In this document: positions 1-7,963 of the stretch, one piece after another
Position numbering within the stretch: the stretch's first letter is position 1
Layout of the letters: every line of letters begins with the position of its first letter
NCBI RefSeq assembly: GCF_001696605.3
Contig: NZ_CP031716.1
Location: forward strand, 2,418,001 to 2,482,000
Length of the DNA stretch: 64,000 nt
Reading direction: 5' to 3'
From: Acinetobacter wuhouensis
Lineage (GTDB): Bacteria; Pseudomonadota; Gammaproteobacteria; Pseudomonadales; Moraxellaceae
Translations under genes and position numbers: made by a program
Notes under the pieces: generated by a model
What the model saw: only the letters and a program-made list of their open reading frames with translations
Database searches by the model: none
What the model was told of the DNA's origin: nothing

Positions 1-40
1 CATTGGAAAATCCTCAGCAATATTTGATATTTTCCAAATG

Positions 41-71
41 ACGTGCAGCTTAGACTGCACGTTTATTTTTT
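41..71 (+). terminator. Intrinsic terminator of the gene upstream of the window
   Basis: A perfect 8-bp stem (ACGTGCAG at 41-48, CTGCACGT at 55-62) with a 6-nt loop is followed by a T-rich run. It lies between the left edge and the alanine racemase start, so it ends transcription entering from the left. It also argues against an upstream racemase start at the GTG at 43, which falls inside the stem. Confidence 0.8.
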
Positions 72-96
72 AAATCTTCCTGAAGGAGTAATCAGG

Positions 97-1170
97 GTGC
101 GCCAAGCAACAGTTTATATTGACAGTAAAGCGCTGCAATATAATTTAAACCGTGTTAAACAACTTGCCCCAACTGCTAAAATTGTCAGCATGGTCAAAGC
201 CAACGCCTATGGGCACGGCGTAAAAGACTGTTTAGCCGCCTTAGCTGAAACGGATGCATTCGGTGTTGCCTGCCTTGAAGAAGCTTTAGAAATTCGTGCA
301 TTGGACTATCAACAGCCGATTACCTTAATCGAAGGTATTTTCAGTGCCGATGAAATGGCTGTGGTGGTTGAAAATAACATTGAAGTCGTCGTCCATCAGC
401 AAGAACAGTTAGATTGGTTACGCACTCAAAAAGATGCCTACATTGCCAAAGGATTAAAAGTCTGGGTCAAACTCAACAGTGGTATGAATCGCTTAGGTTT
501 TAAAGTCCCTGAAATTATTGATGTGATTAACTCACTCAAAGCAGATGGTTTTACTTGCGTACTTGCAATGCACTTTGCCAATGCTGATGCAGAAGATCAT
601 CCGCTCAATGAGCAACAAAAAAATCAATTTTTAGATGTCAAAGAAGCCTGTGATCCAATTATGGCGTCATGCTGTAACTCAGCTGCGATATTTAAATGGC
701 CTGAATTAAATTTTGACTTTGTCCGTCCAGGCATAATGCTCTATGGTGCATCACCTTTTGCCGATAAGTCTGCCAATGATTTAGACATCAAACCTGTGAT
801 GACGTTTACTGCGGAAATTATTGCTTTAAATCATATTCAAGCAGGTGAATCTGTTGGTTATGGCTCAACATTTGTTGCAGACACTGAGATGGATATAGCC
901 ATTGTGTCTATTGGTTATGGTGATGGTTATCCACGTGCATTTCCTAAGCAAAACTACGTTGTGATCAATAGCAAAGCAACTCGTGTAATTGGTCGAGTGG
1001 CAATGGACATGATTGCGATTGATGTCACAGGTTTAAATGCACCTTTGGGTACTAAAGTCGAACTTTGGGGTAAAGATCGTTTGGTCGATGATGTTGCAGA
1101 AGCCAATGGCACGATTGGTTATGAATTGCTGTGTCGTATGAGTAATCGCCCTGTTCGTAAGAAAATTTGA
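97..1170 (+). CDS. alr: Alanine racemase
   Basis: PLP-dependent interconversion of L- and D-alanine in the cytoplasm, supplying D-Ala for peptidoglycan. The N-terminal TIM barrel carries the PLP lysine in MVKANAYGHG (Lys34), and the catalytic tyrosine lies in VGYGSTF (Tyr255). The C-terminal beta domain ends with the family pattern CRMSNRPVRK. The GTG at 97 is chosen because GAAGGAG sits just upstream (about 82-88) and the protein then starts exactly like other racemases (RQATVYID); a longer frame from 43 would begin inside a terminator hairpin. The product is 357 aa, normal for the family. A dadX-type catabolic paralogue cannot be excluded, but no dadA lies nearby. Confidence 0.95.
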   Translation: MRQATVYIDSKALQYNLNRVKQLAPTAKIVSMVKANAYGHGVKDCLAALAETDAFGVACLEEALEIRALDYQQPITLIEGIFSADEMAVVVENNIEVVVHQQEQLDWLRTQKDAYIAKGLKVWVKLNSGMNRLGFKVPEIIDVINSLKADGFTCVLAMHFANADAEDHPLNEQQKNQFLDVKEACDPIMASCCNSAAIFKWPELNFDFVRPGIMLYGASPFADKSANDLDIKPVMTFTAEIIALNHIQAGESVGYGSTFVADTEMDIAIVSIGYGDGYPRAFPKQNYVVINSKATRVIGRVAMDMIAIDVTGLNAPLGTKVELWGKDRLVDDVAEANGTIGYELLCRMSNRPVRKKI

Positions 1171-1176
1171 GGGTTG

Positions 1177-1206
1177 TAAAAAATGAGGGCTATTTAAAGC
1201 TCTCAT
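1177..1206 (-). terminator. Terminator, best read on the minus strand
   Basis: A 9-bp stem with one G-T pair (1183-1191 with 1198-1206) is followed on the minus strand by six U. It sits downstream of the Anbu operon and converges on alr, so it may serve both. Confidence 0.55.
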
Positions 1207-1244
1207 CCTCGTGCTAATAAGTTAAATAAAATTATTGAATAGAT

Positions 1245-1392
1245 TCATAAAAATCTCCCCTCTTGCGCAACGTTGTTGCTCATCTTTAAAAAAGAGGGGG
1301 AACTTCTTGTAACTAAAATAATTTCCAGTAATGAGAAGCCCCCTCCTTTGAAAAAGGTGAGGAACGTGTTCCGCAAGGGGAGGATTTAAATA
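1245..1392. repeat. Long imperfect palindromic intergenic repeat
   Basis: About 150 bp between alr and the Anbu gene form an imperfect inverted repeat. The left arm begins AAAATCTCCCCTCTTGCG and the right arm ends CGCAAGGGGAGGATTT, and each arm contains its own C-rich/G-rich stem (GAGGGGG and CCCCCTC). Units of this style occur between genes in Acinetobacter. A related unit is at 18790-18890. The element does not appear to be coding. Confidence 0.65.
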
Positions 1393-1408
1393 AAAACCAA
1401 CATATAAC

Positions 1409-2143
1409 TCACTGAAAAAAATCATCATTCGGTTTTGGTAAATCTTGTAAACCTTTCTTCAAGGTTTCTGACCATTGTTTGCTGATCTGCTGAAAATAAG
1501 GTTCATCTTCATTGATTCTTTTTCCTTGCGGAATCACAAAAGAATCTTTTTGATAGACCAAAGTATCCAATGGCATACCTACAGAAACATTGGAACGCAA
1601 AGTAGAATCAAAAGAAATTAAACTGCAACGTAAAGCTTCATCTAAAGGCATGTCATAACTTAGAGCACGATCTAAAATCGGCTTACCATACTTACTTTCA
1701 CCAATCTGAAAATACGGCGTATCACTGGTCGCAGAGATAAAATTCCCTTGTGGGTAAATATTATACAACTGCATTTCCTCGCCCTTGATCTGACCACCGA
1801 CCAATAAACTACAGAAATAATTGCTTTGCTCTTGCGTATCTTCGGTTACATCTGCGATCACTTTACGTAGAATCTGCCCCACCAAACCCGCAACCTCAAA
1901 CATGGTATTTACACTGTATAAATTGGGTTCTTGTTTGAGTGCTAAATGATTCTTTAAATGTCCAATCACAGCTTGAGTTGTTGCCAAATTTCCAGACGTT
2001 TGAATGCAAATGAAACGCTCATTCTGCACCCCAAATGTATACAGTTTTCGATATACCGAAATATGATCTACACCTGCATTGGTTCTTGTATCACTAATAA
2101 ATACCAAACCATCTTTGAGCCTTAATGCACAGCAATACGTCAT
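1409..2143 (-). CDS. Anbu proteasome-type Ntn hydrolase (COG3484)
   Basis: A beta-subunit-like protein of the proteasome/HslV superfamily, 244 aa. It starts MTYCCALRL, so removal of Met1 would expose Thr2 as the N-terminal nucleophile, as in known Anbu proteins. The segment FISDTRTNAG matches the conserved first strands of the fold. Anbu forms helical or ring assemblies whose peptidase substrate is not settled. It is the last gene of a minus-strand operon whose upstream members (transglutaminase-like, alpha-E, ATP-grasp) are the partners usually found with Anbu, which strengthens the call. The spacing to the transglutaminase gene is 82 bp, so a second promoter in that gap is possible. Confidence 0.88.
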   Translation of the reverse strand: MTYCCALRLKDGLVFISDTRTNAGVDHISVYRKLYTFGVQNERFICIQTSGNLATTQAVIGHLKNHLALKQEPNLYSVNTMFEVAGLVGQILRKVIADVTEDTQEQSNYFCSLLVGGQIKGEEMQLYNIYPQGNFISATSDTPYFQIGESKYGKPILDRALSYDMPLDEALRCSLISFDSTLRSNVSVGMPLDTLVYQKDSFVIPQGKRINEDEPYFQQISKQWSETLKKGLQDLPKPNDDFFQ

Positions 2144-2225
2144 AGAATTACCTTTTACAACAACGTCTTAAATTTGAAATAAATCACACTTTTGCAAGTG
2201 TTTAGACTATTTAACACTCATCAGA

Positions 2226-3005
2226 TTAACATGCAAGCACTTGAACGATAGAATACATGGTTTCAATTCCACCTAGCTGACGCATACCACGCACAGGGGC
2301 AACATCCCAATAATCACGCCCAACTGCTACATAAACATGTGAATCTGGACGAAAAAGTTGGTTACTCACATCCATAACATGCCAAGCACCATCCAAATAA
2401 ACTTCTGCCCATGCATGACTGGCTAGGTGAGATTGCTGATTTACATGCAAATAACCTGAAACATAACGTGCGGGGACACCTAAGGCTTTCGCCATCGCAA
2501 TCAAAACATGGCTATGATCTTGGCATACCCCTTGTCGGTCAGTGAAAGACTCCATTGCTGTATGCATCACTGTCGTACTGGCACTGATATACGGCATATA
2601 ACTCAATAATGCTGCGGCAAGTTTTTTAAAATTCGACACGGTAATTATCGGTACATGTGATTTTACAAAATCCAGCATTTCTGTATTACATAAAGTTGCA
2701 GCAGTCGGTTGCAAATACAGCATGGGTGATAATTGATCGGAAACCCCAAACTGATTGTGTAAATTAATCTCAACAAACCCCTGTGCCATAATCAACATTT
2801 GTTGATAAGGCTCAGACTGCGAACTAGTCAACCAGACATTATCAAAAGCATCACGCTTCAGTTGTGTCACACCAGGTACACTCACCTGCCACGCTGTCAC
2901 ATGTTGGTGTATGTTTGATTGTGGCGTCATCTTGATATACTGAATACTATTCTTTGCCCATTCAGTATATTGATAATGTGTTTGATGATTAATCATGAGC
3001 TTCAT
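2226..3005 (-). CDS. Transglutaminase-like protein of the Anbu cluster (COG1305)
   Basis: A 259-aa cytoplasmic protein with an N-terminal beta-strand region and a transglutaminase-like core. The catalytic Cys (residue 161) lies in RQGVCQDHSH, the His in SHAWAEVY and the Asp in VMDVSN, so the Cys-His-Asp triad is complete. It overlaps the end of the alpha-E gene by 4 bp, which suggests translational coupling. In Anbu operons this enzyme is thought to act in an amide-forming or -breaking modification together with the ATP-grasp protein; the substrate is unknown. No signal peptide is visible. Confidence 0.85.
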   Translation of the reverse strand: MKLMINHQTHYQYTEWAKNSIQYIKMTPQSNIHQHVTAWQVSVPGVTQLKRDAFDNVWLTSSQSEPYQQMLIMAQGFVEINLHNQFGVSDQLSPMLYLQPTAATLCNTEMLDFVKSHVPIITVSNFKKLAAALLSYMPYISASTTVMHTAMESFTDRQGVCQDHSHVLIAMAKALGVPARYVSGYLHVNQQSHLASHAWAEVYLDGAWHVMDVSNQLFRPDSHVYVAVGRDYWDVAPVRGMRQLGGIETMYSIVQVLAC

Positions 3006-3610
3006 AGGCGATCCAATTCGAATAATGAATCAATATGATCACTAAAATGATAATAATTCGCACGATTTGGCTGTTGTTTAAGTTCCAACCAAACATCAGG
3101 CAAACTACTCATTCCTTCCTGATCTAAACTGCGAATCAAACCATCCAATTGCATTAGGGTCACTGAATGATTTTGATTTAAACGTAAGTTACGATCCAGT
3201 TGCTCCATTTTTTGCCCTAAACTAAAAAATAGAAATAACAATTCGTCTTCTTCAGCTTCTAAGACGTCATTGCATTCCTCACAGACATCGCAAATAAATC
3301 CTGCATTTTGTTCAGCTTGTTGCAATAATTGATTGAGTGCAGCAAAAGATTGTGCGGAAATCACACCACGCAAATCATGAATATTATTTTTTGCACAAAT
3401 GAATTGCTGATGAAACGACGCAGGTTGTTCAAAATCTAAAATTAATTCATTCAATGAACTGGCATCAAATGCAGGCAAACAGAATGCATGTGCATAATCT
3501 AAAGCCAATTCATTGGTTTTAAATGGATATTGGCTACATAAATATTGTATACGTGTTAAATAGCGACCTAACCAAAATATATTTTGTGCATTTGTACTGA
3601 GTAAAATCAT
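3002..3610 (-). CDS. Alpha-E domain protein (DUF403, COG2307), short form
   Basis: An all-helical partner of the circularly permuted ATP-grasp protein. The N-terminus shows the family signature (LLSTNAQNIFWLGRYLTRIQ). At 202 aa it is clearly shorter than the usual alpha-E protein of about 310 aa. The protein nevertheless starts and ends cleanly and overlaps the transglutaminase gene, so it looks like a compact form rather than a broken gene. It contains an acidic, Cys-containing stretch (CDVCEECNDV). It lies 35 bp behind the ATP-grasp gene. Function is unknown beyond its association with ATP-grasp/transglutaminase modules. Confidence 0.75.
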   Translation of the reverse strand: MILLSTNAQNIFWLGRYLTRIQYLCSQYPFKTNELALDYAHAFCLPAFDASSLNELILDFEQPASFHQQFICAKNNIHDLRGVISAQSFAALNQLLQQAEQNAGFICDVCEECNDVLEAEEDELLFLFFSLGQKMEQLDRNLRLNQNHSVTLMQLDGLIRSLDQEGMSSLPDVWLELKQQPNRANYYHFSDHIDSLFELDRL

Positions 3611-3645
3611 GTTCTCGCTCCTTTGGTTGAGGTTATGGGCGTGGG

Positions 3646-5247
3646 CTAAATTGAAAATTCATCAATCACCCATGTGTCCTTAATTCCACCACCTTGTGAT
3701 GAGTTAACCACCAGTGAACCTTGTTGCATCGCAACACGGGTTAAGCCCCCAGGAACAATTTCCACCCGTTCTGGAGAACTTAAAATGAATGGTCTTAAAT
3801 CAATATGTCGTTCAGCTATACCTTGATGAGATAATGTTGGTGCAACGGATAAATCCAAAGTGGGTTGCGCTATATAGGCAGATGGTGAACTCATCAATTT
3901 GATTTTAAATAAATCAATTTCTTGCTCAGTTGCTTTAGGGCCGATCAACATACCGTAGCCACCAGAGCCTTGCGCCTCTTTCACGACCAACTTATCAAGA
4001 TTTGCCAAAACATAATCTAAAGCTTCTGCTTCACGACATTGATAAGTAGGCACATTGCATAAAATGGGCTTTTCATTGAGATAATATTCAATCATTTTAT
4101 CCACATAAGGATAAATTGATTTGTCATCCGCAACGCCAGTTCCAGGTGCATTGGCAATCACCACATGACCACTGATATATGCCGACATGAGCCCTGCAAC
4201 ACCCAAAGTGCTGTCAGGTCTAAAGCTCAACGGATCTAAAAACCCATCATCAAGGCGTCTATAAATTACATCAACTTGTTGACGTCCTCGGATGGTTTTC
4301 ACATAAACCTTGTCGTTTTCAACAAAAAGGTCACGTGATGTCACCAATGGCACACCCATTTCTCTTGCAAGAAAAGCATGTTCATAATACGCACTGTTAT
4401 AACGACCAGGTGTGAGTACAACGATTGTTGGCGCATCGACTTTAGAATTTTCTGCCAATATTTCACGCAGTAATTGTGGGTATTGCTCGATACCTGCAAC
4501 CGTTTGATTACATAAATCAGGCATGAGTTTTTGGCTCATTTTACGACTTTCAAGCATGTACGACACACCCGATGGTGTACGTAAATTATCTTCGAGTACA
4601 AAGAAATCCCCATGACGATCTCGAACAATGTCTATTCCACTGATTTGACTGTAAATATTGCCATTTAGCGTATTATTTAACATCATCGGTTGATAGGCTT
4701 CATGCGTCAACACTTGTAACTCTGGAATCAAACCCTCTTTTAAAATATGTTGTTGATGATAAATATCCGCAAGAAATAAATTCAATGCTTGAATTCTTTG
4801 CGTACATCCAGCAGCTATTTTGTTCCATTGCTGTTTTGCAATCACACGTGGAATTAAATCAAAGGGAATTGTTCGGTCAATTCCAGATTTTTCACCATAG
4901 ACCGCAAATGTAATACCTTGATGTAAAAAATGTGATTTTGCTGATTCATTTAACTTTTCAAGTTCATAAATACTGTGCTTTGATAACCAATCCTCTATTT
5001 TTTCAGCTGTTTCAGGCGATAGAGCTTGATCATCCGTCATTTCATTGAAAAAAATAGAATCCATTTGTTTGAGCAAATGTTGTGTGGGTTGCTGTACATC
5101 GATGAATTGTACAACCTCTTGAATCTGACTCGTTTGTTGCTGTATGGCACGCGTCGTTTGTGTATCTGTTTGCTCAATCACAGACAAAGTAAAATTTTCA
5201 GAATAATGTTCTTTCGGTGAATTTGTATCTAGCGTTTCTTTTAGCAT
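3646..5247 (-). CDS. Circularly permuted ATP-grasp protein (DUF404/DUF407, COG2308)
   Basis: A 533-aa ATP-grasp enzyme of the permuted type 2 family, predicted to form an amide or peptide bond using ATP. Family segments are visible: ISGIDIVRDRHGDFFVLEDN, GVSYMLESR, and a Gly-rich ATP loop in VVKEAQGSGGYGMLIGP, followed by the end LRPFILSS...GGLTRVA. It is the first gene of the Anbu operon. The start at 5247 is supported by AAGAGG six bases upstream. This gives about 50 residues of polar, Gln/Thr-rich N-terminus more than usual, and a later internal start (near residue 63) is the alternative. The substrate is unknown. Confidence 0.85.
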   Translation of the reverse strand: MLKETLDTNSPKEHYSENFTLSVIEQTDTQTTRAIQQQTSQIQEVVQFIDVQQPTQHLLKQMDSIFFNEMTDDQALSPETAEKIEDWLSKHSIYELEKLNESAKSHFLHQGITFAVYGEKSGIDRTIPFDLIPRVIAKQQWNKIAAGCTQRIQALNLFLADIYHQQHILKEGLIPELQVLTHEAYQPMMLNNTLNGNIYSQISGIDIVRDRHGDFFVLEDNLRTPSGVSYMLESRKMSQKLMPDLCNQTVAGIEQYPQLLREILAENSKVDAPTIVVLTPGRYNSAYYEHAFLAREMGVPLVTSRDLFVENDKVYVKTIRGRQQVDVIYRRLDDGFLDPLSFRPDSTLGVAGLMSAYISGHVVIANAPGTGVADDKSIYPYVDKMIEYYLNEKPILCNVPTYQCREAEALDYVLANLDKLVVKEAQGSGGYGMLIGPKATEQEIDLFKIKLMSSPSAYIAQPTLDLSVAPTLSHQGIAERHIDLRPFILSSPERVEIVPGGLTRVAMQQGSLVVNSSQGGGIKDTWVIDEFSI

Positions 5248-5546
5248 ACAAACCTCTTTTATGTTCTATTTGGCATAGTTTATTAAGCAATATCAATGCC
5301 AAAGTGCATGTGAGCTGTGAACTTTAGGTAAATTACGGCTTAAACAATAAGGAGAATATTTATTAATTCATTGTTTGAACTTCAGCTCAATACAAGTTTT
5401 GATCGAACATGTTTCAAAATTTTTTAGTCAATTTTTTCAATAATTAAACAGATAAATTTAGGATATAACTTGCAGAACGTTGCTGAATTTTCTATTGTGT
5501 AACTGATTTAATTCCTTAACCTTTCACGATTTAAACGATAGAGATC
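5248..5546. promoter_or_regulatory. Divergent promoter region between the Anbu operon and the WYL regulator
   Basis: This AT-rich 299-bp spacer must hold promoters for both directions. No coding sequence or hairpin terminator is visible. The WYL-domain regulator begins at its right edge, so autoregulation or control of the Anbu operon from here is plausible but only inferred from position. Confidence 0.4.
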
Positions 5547-6542
5547 ATGTCTGCACAAGAAAAAGAAACTTCCAATAGCCTTTACCGCCAATGGCAAATT
5601 CTCTCTCGTTTATCTACAGGTAAATGGTTGGGTACGAGGGAATTACAAGAAACCTTAGAACGCGAGGGCATTGAAATCAGCCTGAGAACCATTCAACGTG
5701 ATCTCAATCAAATCGCTCAACGTTTCCCGATTGAGAGCAATAAAACAGTTCCCCAAGGTTGGCGCTGGCGCTCAGATGCACCGATTCAAAGCTTACCGCA
5801 CATGACCAGCTCACAAGCGGTCACCTTTATGATGGTCGAAGAACACTTAAAACATTTATTGCCACCAAGTTTGATTGATGAAATGAATCCTTGGTTTGAT
5901 TTAGCACGACGTAGTCTTTCAACGCAGAACAATGTTCGCCAATGGATCAACCGTGTTCGGATCGTTCCCGCTAGTCAGCCTGTTATTCCCCCTCTCGTTG
6001 AGCGTCAAGCGCAACAGTCGATTTATGAGGGTTTATTGCAAGACAAACAAATTGAATGTGTTTATCGTTCACGCGGACATCAAGGTGAGGAAAAAACCTA
6101 TACACTCAATCCATTAGGCTTGGTTCAAAAAGGTGCAATTATTTATTTGATTTGTACTCGACATGATAAAACTGAAGTTCAAACTTTTGCACTGCATCGT
6201 TTTAAATCTGCAACTGTTTTAGACACTCGCGCATTACACCCTGTTCAATTTGATATTGATGAATATATTGATTCAGGTGCTTTAGGCTTTAGAGTTGATT
6301 TTTCAAAGCCAACTGAAAATGTTGAATTAAAACTGGTGATGCACGAAGATGATGCACTCTACTTTACAGAAAGCCAACTCAGTAAAGAGCAAAAAGTTGA
6401 ACAGTTAAATGAACAACTTTATCAAGTCAGTGCTGTTGTGCCTTTTACTTCGCAACTGGTTTGGTGGCTCAGAAGTTTTGGTAAAAAAATTGTACGAATT
6501 GAACCTGTTGAAGTATTCAATGCCGTTCATGAAATTGAATAA
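5547..6542 (+). CDS. WYL-domain transcriptional regulator
   Basis: A 331-aa regulator with an N-terminal DeoR-like winged helix-turn-helix (about residues 10-70, with TRELQETLEREG and the recognition-helix segment SLRTIQRDLNQIA). The WYL domain (about 165-235) contains the core YTLNPLGLVQKGAIIYLICT, and a WCX-type tail follows. WYL domains bind nucleic acid or nucleotide ligands, and such regulators often sit next to stress, DNA-repair or defence genes. Here the divergent neighbour is the Anbu operon. The ligand is unknown. A strong terminator follows at 6586-6616. Confidence 0.85.
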   Translation: MSAQEKETSNSLYRQWQILSRLSTGKWLGTRELQETLEREGIEISLRTIQRDLNQIAQRFPIESNKTVPQGWRWRSDAPIQSLPHMTSSQAVTFMMVEEHLKHLLPPSLIDEMNPWFDLARRSLSTQNNVRQWINRVRIVPASQPVIPPLVERQAQQSIYEGLLQDKQIECVYRSRGHQGEEKTYTLNPLGLVQKGAIIYLICTRHDKTEVQTFALHRFKSATVLDTRALHPVQFDIDEYIDSGALGFRVDFSKPTENVELKLVMHEDDALYFTESQLSKEQKVEQLNEQLYQVSAVVPFTSQLVWWLRSFGKKIVRIEPVEVFNAVHEIE

Positions 6543-6585
6543 TTTTTAGAGCAATCTGTTCATAGAATCTCTAAATTCAAAACAA

Positions 6586-6616
6586 TAAAAAGAGCCTTTC
6601 GGCTCTTAATTTTTTA
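6586..6616 (+). terminator. Terminator of the WYL regulator gene
   Basis: AAGAGCC (6590-6596), a TTTC loop and GGCTCTT (6601-6607) are followed by a T-rich tail. Confidence 0.85.
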
Positions 6617-6659
6617 TTATTTTCATTCTTTTTTAAATTTTATTGTTTTGCGCTTATTT

Positions 6660-6704
6660 AAAACTCATGTCACATCTTTGCAAATGTCCACAAGACATGA
6701 GTTT
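6660..6704 (-). terminator. Long hairpin behind the 18-codon frame
   Basis: AAACTCATGTC and GACATGAGTTT form an 11-bp perfect stem around a 22-24 nt spacer that contains a smaller nested stem. On the minus strand it ends in TTTT. It lies directly downstream of the small frame at 6723-6779 and could end its transcript or form a stable RNA domain. Confidence 0.5.
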
Positions 6705-6722
6705 TCATTGGAGAATTGAACA

Positions 6723-6779
6723 TCACATTAAGCAGCATGCAAGTTCAGCAGTATTGTAACGAATGCACTTCATGGTCAT
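6723..6779 (-). CDS. Possible 18-aa Cys-containing peptide
   Basis: The minus strand carries a complete short frame, MTMKCIRYNTAELACCLM, 18 residues with three cysteines. It is preceded by AAGAGGTGA, a near-perfect Shine-Dalgarno sequence six to seven bases before ATG, and followed by an 11-bp hairpin. A possible promoter (TTCACA, 17 nt, TAAATT) lies about 30-60 bp upstream. The next downstream gene is convergent, so it is not an ordinary leader peptide for a following operon. It resembles no family I recognise. It could equally be the translated part of a small RNA. The initiation signal is the main evidence. Confidence 0.4.
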   Translation of the reverse strand: MTMKCIRYNTAELACCLM

Positions 6780-6955
6780 GGTTTTCACCTCTTGTTTGAA
6801 CGTAGTTTTAATTTAGAACATTTTATTTTGATTGTGAAATAAGCAATTTTGAAATTTTATTCTTAATTTATGTTAAACAATTATCCTGATATTTTTATCT
6901 TATAAATAAAAAAGCGACCATTTAAATGATCGCCTATATTATCAATTCAATGACA

Positions 6956-7569
6956 TCATCCAATATAAGATGATTTCTTATTCGCTTTATACGTCGATAA
7001 TGCTGTAACTGCAATTGCAGACAACACAATCCCTGGCGCACTTGCCACGAGAATACCCGTCGTCCCCAAACCTAATGCTAAGATTTTCCCTGTTAATAAA
7101 GGACCAGTCATTGCACCCAAACGTCCAAGTGAAATCGCACTCCCCACGCCTGTTACTTTTCCTGCGGGTGTATAGAAAATCGGTGAAATACCATAAAGAA
7201 TCGACTGCCCACCCGTAGAGAAAATACCACCGATCAGCCCTGCGAAAATCAGCAATGGAATTGACTTTGTTGTGAATAGAATCAATACCGCAATAAATAG
7301 ACCTGTATAGATAATTACCGCCATTTGCCAAAGTTTCAGACGATCTAATAAATAACCCAAACCTAAAGTCCCAATCACAGCACCGACTTGGAAAATCAAC
7401 ATAATCATAAATGCTTGTTGCTTTTCTAAACCTTGTTCCATGAGTAGGTTTGGCAACCAACTGATCAGAATATAATTCACCATTAATGTGAAAAAGAAAC
7501 TCACCCAAAGTGGTAACGTTTGTTTATAGGTATTATTTTTAAATAAAATTTCTGTCATTGCAGGAACAT
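6956..7569 (-). pseudogene. MFS transporter, 3' part, separated by an IS
   Basis: The C-terminal half (about six membrane segments) of a major facilitator of the aromatic acid:H+ symporter type. It begins at VPAMTEILFK and continues through SFFFTLMVNYILISWLP and the Gly-rich helices of the second half. Removing the 1282-bp element and one CAT duplicate joins it in frame to the part at 8852-9455 to give a 404-aa protein, a normal length. On its own it lacks a start and the first six helices, so it is not functional. The substrate is unknown; aromatic acids are likely from the family resemblance. Confidence 0.85.
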
Positions 7570-7657
7570 AGAGATGGATCCGTAAATTTGAACAACTCCT
7601 ATAAGTGATATTCTGCTCCTCAAATGATGTTATAAACATCAATATATGGAGTATTTT

Positions 7658-7963
7658 ATGGCACGTAGACCAAGAAGAAATCATTCAAATGATTTTAAAG
7701 CTAAGGTAGCACTTGCTGCGATTAAAGCAGAAAAAACACTTGCTGAATTGAGTGCTGAGTTTGATGTTCATCAAAACCAAATTATTGACTGGAAAAATCA
7801 ATTGATCTCAGCTTCCTCGCAAGCTTTCGATCAATCAAAAGCTCCAACAGAACCACCCATCGATCTAAAAAAACTACATGCAAAAATCGGTGAGCAGGCA
7901 TTAGAAATTGATTTTTTAGAAGGTGTGTTGAAGAAACTGGGCCGCTTCAACCACAAAAGTTAA
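7658..7963 (+). CDS. IS3-family transposase OrfA
   Basis: A helix-turn-helix protein of about 101 aa with the IS3 OrfA pattern: basic start ARRPRRNHSNDFKAKVALAA, then LAELSAEFDVHQNQIIDWKNQ, and a leucine-zipper-like tail. It binds the IS ends. The ATG at 7658 is preferred over that at 7646 because GGAG lies 6-7 bases before it. The frame contains the slippery heptamer T TTT TTA (7912-7918) in the correct register for -1 frameshifting into OrfB. Confidence 0.9.
   Translation: MARRPRRNHSNDFKAKVALAAIKAEKTLAELSAEFDVHQNQIIDWKNQLISASSQAFDQSKAPTEPPIDLKKLHAKIGEQALEIDFLEGVLKKLGRFNHKS

Noticed and set aside
43..97. Longer alanine racemase start at GTG 43
   Set aside because: The codon lies inside a terminator hairpin. 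The GTG at 97 has a good ribosome site and gives the normal N-terminus.
1222..1428. 68-codon open frame in the repeat behind alr
   Set aside because: It lies within the palindromic repeat, has no ribosome site and no protein-like pattern.
5340..5420. Small peptide behind AAGGAG at about 5349
   Set aside because: No ATG, GTG or TTG at a usable distance opens a convincing frame.
6987..7508. 173-codon minus-strand open frame inside the MFS gene
   Set aside because: It is another frame of the transporter 3' part; the composition is rich in Arg/Cys/Tyr and improbable.
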